Of a DNA stretch of 64,000 bases, positions 44,965-52,965 are shown piece after piece; the stretch's first letter is position 1; each line of letters starts with the position of its first letter. The DNA comes from CAZYTM01 sp964649725 (GTDB taxonomy: Bacteria; Desulfobacterota; Desulfuromonadia; Geobacterales; Geobacteraceae), in the NCBI GenBank assembly GCA_964649725.1, contig CAZYTM010000001.1, positions 124,001 through 188,000 on the forward strand, written 5' to 3'. A program made the position numbers and the translations under genes. The notes below the pieces were generated by a model. It saw only the letters and a list, made by a program, of their open reading frames with translations, had not been told where the DNA came from and searched no databases.

Positions 44965-46020
44965 CTAGTTACCGCTACTTACGCCGGCCTGTTCGAAAGT
45001 CGCCATCTCCTTCATCACCTTCACCCCGGCCTCGATAAGTCCCATGGCCAGGGCGGCGCCGGTCCCCTCGCCAAGACGGAGCCTGAGGTCGAGGATCGGC
45101 TCCAGCCCCATATGTTCCAGCATGTAGCCATGACCGACCTCCACCGACTGGTGGGCGGCAAAGAGATAGTCCCGGACCTGATGACAGAGTTCATAGGCGA
45201 CCAGCGCTCCGGCGGTGGAGATGAAGCCGTCCACCACCACCGGCAGCCGCTCCACTGCCCCGCCAAGGCAGAGCCCGGCTATGGCGGCTATCTCCAGCCC
45301 GCCGACCATCGCCAGCACATCGAGCGGATCGTGCCGGTCGGGGTCGTTCAGCGCCAGACCCTCCTCGATCACCCGGATCTTGTTGGCCAGCGCTGCATCA
45401 TCGATCCCGCTGCCGCGGTGGGTCACTTCGGCGACGCTCTTGCCGGAGAAGAGGGCGATCAGGGCCGACGACGGGGTGGTGTTACCGATCCCCATCTCGC
45501 CGGTGCCGAGCATTGCCACCCCTTCTACCTTGGCCTGGCGTGCCAGTTCGATGCCGACCCGTACTGCCGCAACCGCTTCTTCCCTGCTCATGGCCGGACC
45601 TTTGGTGAAGTTGCGCGTCCCTCTCGCCACCTTGTGCAGCAAGAGACCAGGCTGCGGAGTGAAGTCGTAGTCGACCCCCACATCCACCACCCGCACCTCG
45701 GCCCCCGCGTGGCGGGCCAGCACGTTCACCCCGGCGCCGCCGTTCAGGAAATTGAGCACCATCTGCGGTGTCACCTCTTTGGGGAAGGCCGAGACCCCCT
45801 CTTCCACCACCCCGTGATCACCGGCAAAGGTGAAGATGACCTTTTTCCCGGTCTCCGGAGCGAGGCTGCCGGTAATGGCAGCAATGCGGCAGGCGAAATC
45901 CTCCAGCCGCCCCAGTGAACGGAGCGGTTTGGTCTTGTTGTCCAGCTTCTGCTGCGCTTCGGCCAAAATACTCTGGTCGAGCGGCTTAATCCGGGAGAGA
46001 GTCTCTTGCAGAACGTTCAT
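44965..46020 (-). CDS. cobT: Nicotinate-nucleotide-dimethylbenzimidazole phosphoribosyltransferase
   Basis: This 351-aa enzyme activates the lower ligand base to alpha-ribazole phosphate. Signatures are LDNKTKPLRSLGRLEDFA, FAGDHGVVEEGVSAFP, GEMGIGNTTPSSAL and the C-terminal LGEGTGAALAM, with the catalytic Glu. No genes for base synthesis (bza or bluB) are seen in the window, so the lower base may be made elsewhere or scavenged. Confidence 0.95.
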   Translation of the reverse strand: MNVLQETLSRIKPLDQSILAEAQQKLDNKTKPLRSLGRLEDFACRIAAITGSLAPETGKKVIFTFAGDHGVVEEGVSAFPKEVTPQMVLNFLNGGAGVNVLARHAGAEVRVVDVGVDYDFTPQPGLLLHKVARGTRNFTKGPAMSREEAVAAVRVGIELARQAKVEGVAMLGTGEMGIGNTTPSSALIALFSGKSVAEVTHRGSGIDDAALANKIRVIEEGLALNDPDRHDPLDVLAMVGGLEIAAIAGLCLGGAVERLPVVVDGFISTAGALVAYELCHQVRDYLFAAHQSVEVGHGYMLEHMGLEPILDLRLRLGEGTGAALAMGLIEAGVKVMKEMATFEQAGVSSGN

Positions 46021-46050
46021 CGATTACTCCTTTGTCATCTCATATATATT

Positions 46051-46572
46051 TCAACCCTTCAATCGCAACGGCAGTCCGGAAATCGTCACATAGACCTCAT
46101 CGGCCGCTTCGGCCAGCAGCTGGTTGGCATGACCGGCCAGATCGCGGAAGGAGCGGGCGAGCTGGTTCTCCGGCACTATCCCCGAGCCGACCTCGTTACT
46201 CACCAGAATTACCGGCGTCTGCAGGGTCAACAGCAGCTCTGTCAATTTTTTGACCCGGTCGATTATCTCTTCTGTAGCAGTCCCGCCAAGGAGCAGGTTG
46301 GTCAGCCAGAGGGTGACGCAGTCGACCATAATGGCCCGGAAATAGCCGTCGTGCCCTGCCAGCACGCCGGCCAGGTCGAGCGGCTCCTCCATGGTCTGCC
46401 ATTCGCTGCCGCGGCGCGCCTGGTGGCTGGCGATCCGCGCCGCCATCTCGGCATCCCCCGCCGTACCGGTAGCCAGATAGCCGAGCGGAGCCCCGTAACC
46501 CAGGGCCAGCTTTTCTGCATGTCGACTCTTGCCGCTCCTGGCGCCACCGGTGACAAGAATGATCTTTGCCAT
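46051..46572 (-). CDS. cobU: Adenosylcobinamide kinase / adenosylcobinamide-phosphate guanylyltransferase
   Basis: This 173-aa enzyme has P-loop GGARSGKS (residues 9-16) and His50 in the RIASHQARRGSEWQTMEEP segment that accepts GMP. DCVTLWLTNLL and LVSNEVGSGIVPENQLAR are typical. The ATG at 46572 is immediately next to the T-run of an intrinsic terminator, so cobU is the first gene under riboswitch control. An in-frame extension through the terminator and leader is rejected. Confidence 0.94.
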   Translation of the reverse strand: MAKIILVTGGARSGKSRHAEKLALGYGAPLGYLATGTAGDAEMAARIASHQARRGSEWQTMEEPLDLAGVLAGHDGYFRAIMVDCVTLWLTNLLLGGTATEEIIDRVKKLTELLLTLQTPVILVSNEVGSGIVPENQLARSFRDLAGHANQLLAEAADEVYVTISGLPLRLKG

Positions 46573-46603
46573 AAAAAAACCCCGCCTCCCAAAGGGAACG
46601 GGG
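46573..46603 (-). terminator. Riboswitch-linked intrinsic terminator before cobU
   Basis: On the minus strand CCCCGTTCCC pairs with GGGAGGCGGGG (one bulge), followed by seven consecutive T before the cobU ATG. Positioned about 60 bases after the riboswitch core, it fits transcription attenuation when cobalamin is bound. Confidence 0.8.
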
Positions 46604-46663
46604 CCCAAAAACCGGTCTCTGCCACGACGGCTCAAGGCGCCTCTCCCTCGGAGGTCCATCAGC

Positions 46664-46846
46664 TTGCGTCCAGGCAGGTTTCCTGACTTACAGTTTAGCC
46701 TACTTACCGCGCCTTCCCGATTGCATCAGTGGCGTAGTTGCGGTGTTCGTACCTGTTCACAGTTGCGGGACAGTGGGGGTTTCGCACCCCCTTCCCTTTT
46801 AACCCTCCCGTCCCGGATCGGACGGTCGAGCACCTGGTCGCTTAGG
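46664..46846 (-). ncRNA. Cobalamin riboswitch
   Basis: On the minus strand the leader contains, in order, GGTGCTC (46828-46834), TTAAAAGGGAAG, the junction GGTGCGAAACCCCCACTGT, the core CCCGCAACTGTGA (about 46757-46770), GCCACTG (46727-46733), GGGAAGGCGCGGTAAG and GTAAGTCAGGAAACCTGCCTG (46671-46691). These are the conserved blocks of the adenosylcobalamin riboswitch, including the B12-box type region. It precedes a terminator and the whole cobalamin operon. Confidence 0.93.
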
Positions 46847-46865
46847 ATATGCAGTTGTAAAAAAA

Positions 46866-46894
46866 GTTCTAGCAGAGTGCCCGGGGAAAGTCAA
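46866..46894 (-). promoter_or_regulatory. Candidate sigma-70 promoter of the cobalamin operon
   Basis: On the minus strand TTGACT (46894-46889), a 17-base spacer and TAGAAC (46871-46866) lie just upstream of the riboswitch. The promoter lies just past the stop of the engB gene. Confidence 0.5.
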
Positions 46895-46897
46895 CGG

Positions 46898-47503
46898 CTA
46901 TTCAGGAGATTCATCCCCGGCAAGGCTGAGCAGTTCGGCCACCCGCACCCAGATGGCATCCTTCCCCTCCCGGTTCAGGGCAGAGAAGAAGGAGAGCTCC
47001 CCCTTCTCCACGCCGAGCGCCTGGGCGATCACAACCGCCTGTTTGGCCCGCTCCTGGCGAGACACCTTGTCACACTTGGTAACCACCAGCAGTGCCGGGA
47101 TACCGTAGGCCCTGAGCCAGTCATGCAGCTGCCGGTCCTCTACGGTCGGGACCCGGCGGACATCGAGGATAAGTACCACCCCGCGCAGGTTGGGGCGGTT
47201 CGCCAGATAGGTCTCGACCATCGGCCCCCAGGTCTTCTTGATCGCCAGCGGCACCTTGGCAAAGCCGTATCCGGGGAGATCGACCAGGCTGAAGCAGCTG
47301 TTCACCAGAAAGAAATTTATCAGCTGGGTCCGGCCAGGGGTGGAGGAGGTCCGGACCAGGCTCTTCCGGTTGACCAGGACATTGATCAGCGACGACTTGC
47401 CGACATTGGAACGACCGGCAAAGGCGATCTCCGGCAGTTCGGCCGGCGGATAGTGGGCCGGCCTGGTGCCGCTGGTGATGAATTCTGCGCTCTTTACATG
47501 CAC
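46898..47503 (-). CDS. engB: Ribosome biogenesis GTP-binding protein
   Basis: This is a 201-aa TrmE-Era-type GTPase (YsxC/YihA). It has P-loop GRSNVGKS (from about residue 30), switch DLPGYGFAKVP, and NKxD-equivalent VTKCDKVSRQE. It helps assemble the large ribosomal subunit. The length and N-terminus (AEFITSGTRPAHYPP...ELPEIAFAG) are standard. It lies between the cobalamin operon and the integron-like array and marks the end of that array. Confidence 0.93.
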   Translation of the reverse strand: MHVKSAEFITSGTRPAHYPPAELPEIAFAGRSNVGKSSLINVLVNRKSLVRTSSTPGRTQLINFFLVNSCFSLVDLPGYGFAKVPLAIKKTWGPMVETYLANRPNLRGVVLILDVRRVPTVEDRQLHDWLRAYGIPALLVVTKCDKVSRQERAKQAVVIAQALGVEKGELSFFSALNREGKDAIWVRVAELLSLAGDESPE

Positions 47504-47633
47504 TCGGGTGGTTACCTCGATTGGGATGGGGCCATGGTACTATGGCAAGAGGGAGATTACAACGATGAAGTTGCGGCGGCAGGGTCACCCATGCTCTTTC
47601 CAGAACCAAAGGGAGTGCGGCTTTTTCGCCCCT

Positions 47634-47927
47634 CTAGTAGTCATTCCCATTGATACCGTCCTTTGCAGCCATCTTCCACGACTTCTGCTTGAGACTCGCA
47701 CCCAGCAAAAATATCCCGATACAAAGCGCAAAGAGCGAGAGAACCCAAGCTTGCCATCGGGTGATGCTGCTGAAGCGAAACTGAAACAGCGTCCAGAGGG
47801 CGGGAAACGCAAGAATGACGGCTGGCAAGAGACCGAGATAATAGAGGATGTCTCCCCATCGCCACCATTTGGCCGCTGGATGCTGTCGCCTGAGTAACTC
47901 CTGGTAGAATGGGTAATCTAGTGACAT
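47634..47927 (-). CDS. Small membrane protein, last cassette gene
   Basis: This 97-aa product has two hydrophobic helices (about residues 27-47 and 59-78) and basic/polar ends. No family was recognised. Its ATG lies inside the R' core of the preceding attC-like site (GTTATGT), so the cassette junction forms its start. No attC-like site follows its stop, so the cassette is truncated at the engB side. Confidence 0.5.
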   Translation of the reverse strand: MSLDYPFYQELLRRQHPAAKWWRWGDILYYLGLLPAVILAFPALWTLFQFRFSSITRWQAWVLSLFALCIGIFLLGASLKQKSWKMAAKDGINGNDY

Positions 47928-47985
47928 AACGACCTTACTGAGAGGTCAGCAGCGGTTTCAGGCCGCAGCTTCTACCTGGTTGGAC
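47924..47985 (-). other. attC-like site g
   Basis: The R'' core is GTCCAAC (47985-47979) and the R' core GTTATGT (47930-47924). The arm CAGGTAGAAGCTGCGG folds against CCGCTGCTGACCT around a seven-base loop (cctgaaa). It resembles sites b and e. Confidence 0.65.
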
Positions 47986-48017
47986 ATCGTTCTTTCTCAC
48001 TTTATCACATTATGTCT

Positions 48018-48059
48018 GATAAAAAAGCCGTTAAGTCTCGTAATAATGGGCTTAACGGC
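48018..48059 (-). terminator. Intrinsic terminator after hicAB
   Basis: GCCGTTAAG and CTTAACGGC form a perfect nine-base stem. On the minus strand the stem is followed by a T run. It lies 48 bases after the hicB stop and before attC-like site g. Confidence 0.75.
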
Positions 48060-48106
48060 ATTTTATGCTAGCTTCGGATGTCTCGTGTCAAGGGTCGACC
48101 CCTCTA

Positions 48107-48439
48107 TTACCGTAATGCCAACCGCGACAGGACAAACTGGTTGATAGAAACCCCCTGTTCGGCTGATAGTATCGCCAGCTGCCGATGGACATCCGGCGGC
48201 ACCCGCAGCGTCAGGTTCCCCTTGAACTTTTTCCCCCCGAGCGGTTCGGGGATTGGGGACCCCTCCTCCTGCAGCCAGCTGATCGATTCGGCAACAACAA
48301 ACTCGATCTCCCTGAGCGCCTTTTCCGGCGTCTTCCCATGGGCAGCGAGGAGCGGGAACTCAAGACATCTGGCAATATGGGCGTTGTCCACTGCCGACCA
48401 TTCAATCCGAAAAGTATATTTACTGACCTCGTTTTTCAT
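48107..48439 (-). CDS. hicB: HicB-type antitoxin
   Basis: This 110-aa protein has the HicB partial RNase-H-like fold (YTFRIEWSAVDNAHIARCLEFPLLAAHGKTPEKAL). It is followed by a C-terminal ribbon-helix-helix/HTH part (NLTLRVPPDVHRQLAILSAEQGVSINQFV) that binds DNA. It should neutralise HicA and repress the pair. The start overlaps the hicA end by 20 bases. Confidence 0.85.
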   Translation of the reverse strand: MKNEVSKYTFRIEWSAVDNAHIARCLEFPLLAAHGKTPEKALREIEFVVAESISWLQEEGSPIPEPLGGKKFKGNLTLRVPPDVHRQLAILSAEQGVSINQFVLSRLALR

Positions 48440-48662
48440 CTTTTTGCCCCAGTTTCTCCAGCGCTTTTTTGACTTGGCGCACCTGATAAGGCTTTGCCAT
48501 TTTGCCGTCCCGCTGCAGATTTATGCGCGGTTCTCCTTGCCATGGTGTTTTGAAAATATGATGGCTGCCACATATCCGGGGTTCACCGAACTGCTGGCGG
48601 CAGATATCCAAGAGGTCCTTGAAAAGTACATTATGCTCGCTATCCATGCGGTCCAAATCCAT
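48420..48662 (-). CDS. hicA: HicA-type mRNA interferase toxin
   Basis: This 80-aa product has the HicA double-stranded RNA-binding-like fold. The catalytic histidine is in CGSHHIFKTPW, with LQRDGKMAKPYQVRQVKKALEKL at the end. The ATG at 48662 or 48647 is likely; the frame is open to 48848 but the extra part lacks the family pattern and would cover the operator palindrome. No good ribosome site is seen. Confidence 0.75.
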   Translation of the reverse strand: MDLDRMDSEHNVLFKDLLDICRQQFGEPRICGSHHIFKTPWQGEPRINLQRDGKMAKPYQVRQVKKALEKLGQKDEKRGQ

Positions 48663-48669
48663 GAGGAAA

Positions 48670-48691
48670 ATGATAGCAGATGCGCTATCAT
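48670..48691. promoter_or_regulatory. Operator-like palindrome upstream of hicA
   Basis: A perfect inverted repeat with eight-base arms (ATGATAGC-agatgc-GCTATCAT) lies just upstream of the hicA start, where HicB-type repressors bind. Confidence 0.5.
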
Positions 48692-48936
48692 CATGCAATA
48701 AATAATTCGGAGGATGGTACGGGTAAGCGTCTAGACTATTCAGGGACGGTTCGCCTTTTAACTCAAAATATCGATTAGTTCTGAAGAGAAAAGGGGGATA
48801 TAAAGGTAGGGTCGCCGGAAAATATTTGCCAGCCTTTGTTGTTTTCATAAGTACGATAAGCTATAATCATTCTCGATCGTTGTCCATGATCGCAAGGTTG
48901 AAGGATTTGTGCAGGATATTTTTTGCAACAATTCAA

Positions 48937-49001
48937 GGTCGCGTCTACACTTTTCATATTCTCAATTGGTTTATGTAATTATGAAATGCGTAGACGCGAC
49001 C
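48937..49001. repeat. Long inverted repeat between hicA and the BrnA-like gene
   Basis: The 21-base arms GGTCGCGTCTAC(a)C(t)TTTCAT and their inverse ATGAAATGCGTAGACGCGACC match at about 18 of 21 positions across a 23-base loop. The 372-base gap between hicA and the next gene holds only this and the operator. It could be a two-way operator or a remnant of a small element. Confidence 0.55.
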
Positions 49002-49034
49002 CTATATGCTTTCCTGTTATTCGAGGAGAAATAT

Positions 49035-49238
49035 ATGAAAAAGGAATATGATTTTTCCAAAGCCGAACAGGGGAAGTTTTACTGTCGTCCCGATAAGTTG
49101 CAGATTCCTTTCTATCTTGATTCAGCGCTGGAAGCCTTCTATCTTGAGCGGGCCAGGAAACGGAAGGTTGATGTCGGTACACTGATTAATTCCGTATTGA
49201 AGAAAGAGATGGAACTGGCCAAGGAACTTGGGGCGTAG
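49035..49238 (+). CDS. BrnA-like antitoxin, apparently without a toxin partner
   Basis: This is a 67-aa product whose ATG at 49035 follows GAGGAG. The sequence (KKEYDFSKAEQGKFYC, then IPFYLDSALEAFYLERARKRKVDVGTLINSVLKKEM) resembles BrnA/ribbon-helix-helix antitoxins. The BrnT toxin normally lies directly upstream, but no such frame exists here; a long inverted repeat is found instead. It is the only plus-strand gene of the cassette array. Confidence 0.65.
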   Translation: MKKEYDFSKAEQGKFYCRPDKLQIPFYLDSALEAFYLERARKRKVDVGTLINSVLKKEMELAKELGA

Positions 49239-49295
49239 TCGGGGAATAAATATGGAAGTGTCCCTCTTCCCCCAAATCAATTCAATTTTGCCGAC

Positions 49296-49958
49296 TCATT
49301 TTTCCTTTTTTAGCGGTCGCAGTGTGCGTTGTGCCAGATAATAATAGCCTTGAAAGTCCTCACTATTCGACATCGCACTGGGATAACTGCGCGTACCATA
49401 TACCCCCAGCACCCATTGCATCCGACCTCCGCTAAAAGTGGCACTTCCTGCCCGCGCCATTACCATACCAGTCTGACGATCAATGACGCGCTTCATACTC
49501 AATCCCGTGTGAGGATATGGCTGTTCAAAGGTCTCTCGTACCTCGTAGCGAGCACTGATAATGTCAGTAGGTTCTGTCCGGATCCGTCCATCGGCTTCAC
49601 GTGTCACTCGCTCTATCTTGTTGCGGTCGTAGATACTCCGCATTTCCATCCAGGCAAACCCCTGCTCGTGGAGATAGTTCATGCCGAAACTGTTTGCCGT
49701 GGGTGAGTCGAGAAAGATGCCGTCTGCTGTTGAACGCATAATGATTTGTGGTTTACCTGCCCCTTCGCAAACTGACACGAACTCATTATAGTCCAGCCGC
49801 CATATCAGACTCACTGTTACAACCACCAGCACTGCCGCGACTGCCATGCGTACACGACGTGACCAACCGGTAAACGACAGCAGGGCGAACAACAGCCCGC
49901 CAGGCACAAACAGCAAGAGAGGAGCAGTAACAGCCCATATTATTCCAAGTCCCCACAT
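49296..49958 (-). CDS. Membrane-anchored hypothetical protein (cassette gene)
   Basis: This 220-aa product has two N-terminal hydrophobic helices (about residues 5-28 and 36-53) and a long extracytoplasmic or cytoplasmic domain without a recognised family (about 60-215). It starts downstream of attC-like site f. No attC-like site is found directly after its stop; the next one downstream lies beyond hicAB. Confidence 0.5.
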   Translation of the reverse strand: MWGLGIIWAVTAPLLLFVPGGLLFALLSFTGWSRRVRMAVAAVLVVVTVSLIWRLDYNEFVSVCEGAGKPQIIMRSTADGIFLDSPTANSFGMNYLHEQGFAWMEMRSIYDRNKIERVTREADGRIRTEPTDIISARYEVRETFEQPYPHTGLSMKRVIDRQTGMVMARAGSATFSGGRMQWVLGVYGTRSYPSAMSNSEDFQGYYYLAQRTLRPLKKEK

Positions 49959-49991
49959 CGTGTATCTCCATCATGTTTCTATTAAATGATT

Positions 49992-50054
49992 CAGTCACTA
50001 GCGGCCGGAAGATCACCTGACGGCTTTTGGTCAGCTGCATCTTCCTTGTTAGAG
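49992..50054 (-). other. attC-like site f
   Basis: The R'' core is CTCTAAC (50054-50048), and its TAA is the stop codon of the preceding cassette gene. The arms GGAAGATGCAGCTGAC and GTCAGGTGATCTTCC pair around caaaagcc. The R' core (GTGACTG) is degenerate. It closely resembles site a. Confidence 0.6.
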
Positions 50055-50336
50055 CTTGTTGCTTTGCTTGATTAAGTTGGAAATCAATCTAAATATCAGA
50101 AATGAAGCAATTCCTACTCCTGTCGCTACTGTTCCTGCCACCAGTTGCTCAACAATCCACATGGATGCGCCACCACCTTGGTATGGCGTGAAGTAAATCT
50201 TGTAGATTTCCCATGACAACAAACCAAGCCAAGGAATTACACCCGAGCAAACAAGTCCTATCTTTGATGGGACAAATATCGCGAAGGTGATTCCAACAAA
50301 AGCAGACGGGAAGATCAATGGAAGCCAAATATTCAT
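50049..50336 (-). CDS. Small membrane protein (cassette gene)
   Basis: This 95-aa product has three hydrophobic helices (about residues 4-20, 25-45 and 65-85). No family was recognised. It starts 14 bases after an R' core GTTAGAG and its stop codon lies inside the next R'' core, the tight packing expected of an integron cassette. Confidence 0.55.
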   Translation of the reverse strand: MNIWLPLIFPSAFVGITFAIFVPSKIGLVCSGVIPWLGLLSWEIYKIYFTPYQGGGASMWIVEQLVAGTVATGVGIASFLIFRLISNLIKQSNKL

Positions 50337-50349
50337 GATTTTTCTTATG

Positions 50350-50407
50350 CTCTAACGGGCAGACAGAACAGCGGCGGTTTTTGGCCGTTGCTTCTGTCTG
50401 GTTGTAC
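50350..50407 (-). other. attC-like site e
   Basis: The R'' core is GTACAAC (50407-50401) and the R' core GTTAGAG (50356-50350). The arms CAGACAGAA and TTCTGTCTG are perfect, with extra bases displaced toward the middle stem and loop ccaaaaa. Its centre is nearly identical to site b. Confidence 0.7.
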
Positions 50408-50481
50408 TCTCGCTCTTTACTTTATTGTCTCGTGTCAAGGGCTTGACCCCTTCGGGAGCTTCGGCTTTCGTTTTCATTAAC

Positions 50482-51384
50482 TCAGAGCTTCCCTTCTTTC
50501 CTCAATCTTTTAAACAGCTGTACGTTTTCTTCACTGACAAATGATTTGACTTTATCTCGATCTGGAAAAATCTCATTTGTTCTCTTGCGGACATCTGCCG
50601 CAGCTTCGAGTTCGCCGAGTTTTTCATAATACCGGCCCAATGCTTCCATGGACAGCATAGTGTCGCGATATTTGTTAGTCTTTACGTGTTCTCTTAACTT
50701 TGTATCCAATAATCTGCATTCGTCTAAAATGTATCGTTTATCATCTTTATAAATTTCATCATAACTCATAATTCCGTAACTCAAATGCTGCCCGATTTTC
50801 ATTTTCTTATAATTCTTTGAATTAAAAATAGCTTCGAGTTTAGATATGTAATGATCAACGTATTCCGGATTTGTTTCATGCAACTCCAAGTCTAAAGCAG
50901 TCCGTTCCTCTCTAAAGTCGAATCCAGTAACGCTTGGGCTGTAATCATGGATATATGCAGCTATATAAACCCCACCAAACCCATTTCTGATTATGCCTAT
51001 GTCAATAATAGATAATGGCTTTATATACCGTGGAATTTGGTATTTACCATTGGCGTCTGTTTTGGTTATGTATTGATGGTAAGTATCGTTTCTAGCCCCT
51101 GCAATAAATACAGTCTGAGTTTCCCAACTTGCTATAATGTTACAATTTGCTATTGGCTTTTTGGTCGTAGAATCAATCACTTTTCCTTCAATCGGGAAAG
51201 TGAATAGTGAAAACAACACTGGGAAATTTGGGACCCCAATTATTATTAACCACAGCACAAGCAACCCAATCTGAAAGAATCTTTCACCTCCAGAAAAGGA
51301 TTTCCATTTCCGTGAAAAAATAAGAGCGAAATAGATGGCAACTGCCAACATTCCAGCCAATATAATAATATTTCTGACGATCAT
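50482..51384 (-). CDS. Membrane protein with carboxypeptidase-regulatory-like domain (cassette gene)
   Basis: This 300-aa product has two N-terminal helices (about residues 5-23 and 37-60). A beta-sandwich follows, resembling the CarboxypepD_reg fold (IEGKVIDSTTKKPIANCNIIASW ... TKTDANGKYQIPRY). The C-terminal about 120 residues are helical with a TPR-like pair (MLSMEALGRYYEKLGELEAAADV). The DNA is AT-rich. Function is unknown. Confidence 0.55.
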   Translation of the reverse strand: MIVRNIIILAGMLAVAIYFALIFSRKWKSFSGGERFFQIGLLVLWLIIIGVPNFPVLFSLFTFPIEGKVIDSTTKKPIANCNIIASWETQTVFIAGARNDTYHQYITKTDANGKYQIPRYIKPLSIIDIGIIRNGFGGVYIAAYIHDYSPSVTGFDFREERTALDLELHETNPEYVDHYISKLEAIFNSKNYKKMKIGQHLSYGIMSYDEIYKDDKRYILDECRLLDTKLREHVKTNKYRDTMLSMEALGRYYEKLGELEAAADVRKRTNEIFPDRDKVKSFVSEENVQLFKRLRKEGKL

Positions 51385-51393
51385 TTTTTTTAG

Positions 51394-51466
51394 CTCTAAG
51401 TATCAGGTGGTTTGCCGAAAGGCTCGCCAGTGACCGGCGAAGACCGGTCTAGTGGCAGGGTTAGCT
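51394..51466 (-). other. attC-like site d
   Basis: The R'' core is AGCTAAC (51466-51460). The arms GCCACTAGACCGG and CCGGTCACTGGC enclose a short loop. The R' core is degenerate (CTTAGAG at 51400-51394). It differs in centre sequence from the other sites. Confidence 0.55.
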
Positions 51467-51483
51467 GAAAGATATTCACGGAG

Positions 51484-52143
51484 TCAATACTGTGCGATCT
51501 TCCAGTTCCCAAGGACGTTTACAAAGATTATTTTTTGAGAATAACTTTTTTTCACTGTACGGTACTCAGCAAGCTCCGGGTGGCTCTGCACTTTCTCTAT
51601 GGGCCACATATCTTTCACATAGTGCCACATCTTTTCCTTACCCCGTGATTTATAGGTCGCGTTTAGTACCCTGGCGCCGGTTGGGTCCATGCAAAAAAGT
51701 GCCACAGCAAGATCATCGTTTTGAATAGCATGGAGAAATGTTTTTAGTGTCTCTTCTGGACTGGCAAGACGTGGGTCTGGCGGCGCATCCAAGTTGTCGG
51801 GATCAGCCCCTGCTTTAATCAGGGACTCTCGGTAAACATAAACAAAGCCATCAAGATCCACTTGGCTTAAATTTTCTTTTTTAATCATTCGTAGCCGAAT
51901 TATATCATTCAGAAATTTCTGGTCTTCTGCAGGAAGTTCATCGAATGTTCTTTTCGAATGTTTCTGATGATCCATCATGCAAGGAGTTGTTTCGCTTCTG
52001 TATTCGAGAGGGATCTTTGAAACAAGATCAGTCTGGACCTTTGTGCCCTTTTTGACCTGATACTCATAACAGCCTGCCTGTGAATCGAAGGGGAAGAAAA
52101 TAGCAAAGAATAACATCAGGGTTATGAGTTGTTTATAGGACAT
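51484..52143 (-). CDS. Secreted hypothetical protein (cassette gene)
   Basis: This is a 219-aa product. The ATG at 52143 follows AAAGGAG; an in-frame ATG eight codons earlier is less likely. A signal peptide (about residues 1-23, ending SQAG) is followed by a globular domain. The second half (LASPEETLKTFLHAIQNDDLAVALFCMDPTGARV) resembles NTF2/SnoaL-like accumulation domains, but the match is loose. Confidence 0.5.
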   Translation of the reverse strand: MSYKQLITLMLFFAIFFPFDSQAGCYEYQVKKGTKVQTDLVSKIPLEYRSETTPCMMDHQKHSKRTFDELPAEDQKFLNDIIRLRMIKKENLSQVDLDGFVYVYRESLIKAGADPDNLDAPPDPRLASPEETLKTFLHAIQNDDLAVALFCMDPTGARVLNATYKSRGKEKMWHYVKDMWPIEKVQSHPELAEYRTVKKSYSQKIIFVNVLGNWKIAQY

Positions 52144-52197
52144 TGGATCTCCTTTCATTTTGCTCAAAAGGAATTGTTGTTCAACTTGGGATTTGAC

Positions 52198-52262
52198 AGC
52201 TAACGGTGTGGTGGCGCACCGTCGCAGCGTAGCGAAGACCGTGTGCAGACGCCTGGTTGGCA
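52198..52262 (-). other. attC-like site c
   Basis: The R'' core is TGCCAAC (52262-52256) and the R' core GTTAGCT (52204-52198). The intervening CAGGCGTCTGCACACGGTC pairs imperfectly with GACGGTGCGCCACCACACC. Confidence 0.65.
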
Positions 52263-52268
52263 GTTTAG

Positions 52269-52931
52269 TTATTCAGGTATTGGCCCTTTATATCTTTTAT
52301 AATTTTCTACGTAGTCTTTTTTTTCAGGGTCATTGTAATGTTTTGTTTCTAGCTTAAACGTAAGCAGTTCATTGTCTACAGTAATTAAAAACTTTGACAG
52401 TGGCTCCCCTTTAAATGCCATGGTTAGCAAATTGTCATTCAATTTGAACTGCCCCTGCTTTGTTTGTAAAGAATTGGCAGCATAGCCTAAGCCATTTGAG
52501 TTAAACTCCATAATTGCTTTTCCGCCTGAGCTTGGCCGAAAGGACCACCTTCCAATTATTGAACTTTTGTCTGTAGTTGATGTGTTTGTTCTTGTCATTT
52601 CAGTGCGGTTAGAAGGGATGTCTTTCATTACTAAAACCAATTTGTCCCCATTTAACTCGTAATTAAAATTCATCCAAACATTGTCTTTACTTTCCTTATC
52701 GATATAACTAAGTAAACTACCATCTGTTTTGTAGATGATTTCTCCGAAACCGCCAAAAATCTGCTTGAGTGTCCCATCATTTGAAAACATGTAAAGTGCT
52801 GTCATCCCATGAGAACTCGGTGGAGGAATAAAAACCCAATTCCCAATGAGCTTGTTATTGATAGTTTCTGCAAAAGCTGACACAGATGTAAGCAATAGCA
52901 ATGTTAATGTGACAATCAGTGCTTTTTTCAT
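52269..52931 (-). CDS. Secreted lipocalin-like hypothetical protein (cassette gene)
   Basis: This is a 220-aa product with a signal peptide (residues 1-21, ending SAFA). The mature protein contains two similar beta-rich halves (LIGNWVFIPPPSSHG..., then IIGRWSFRPSSGGKAI...), resembling lipocalin-like/META-type repeats that begin with a GxW motif. Function is unknown. The stop is seven bases before the R'' core of site c. Confidence 0.5.
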   Translation of the reverse strand: MKKALIVTLTLLLLTSVSAFAETINNKLIGNWVFIPPPSSHGMTALYMFSNDGTLKQIFGGFGEIIYKTDGSLLSYIDKESKDNVWMNFNYELNGDKLVLVMKDIPSNRTEMTRTNTSTTDKSSIIGRWSFRPSSGGKAIMEFNSNGLGYAANSLQTKQGQFKLNDNLLTMAFKGEPLSKFLITVDNELLTFKLETKHYNDPEKKDYVENYKRYKGPIPE

Positions 52932-52965
52932 ATGAGACTCATTTCTTTATAGTTAAAGTTTTATC

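Noticed and set aside
48663..48848. N-terminal extension of HicA
   Set aside because: The extra 62 residues match nothing in the family and would cover the operator palindrome.
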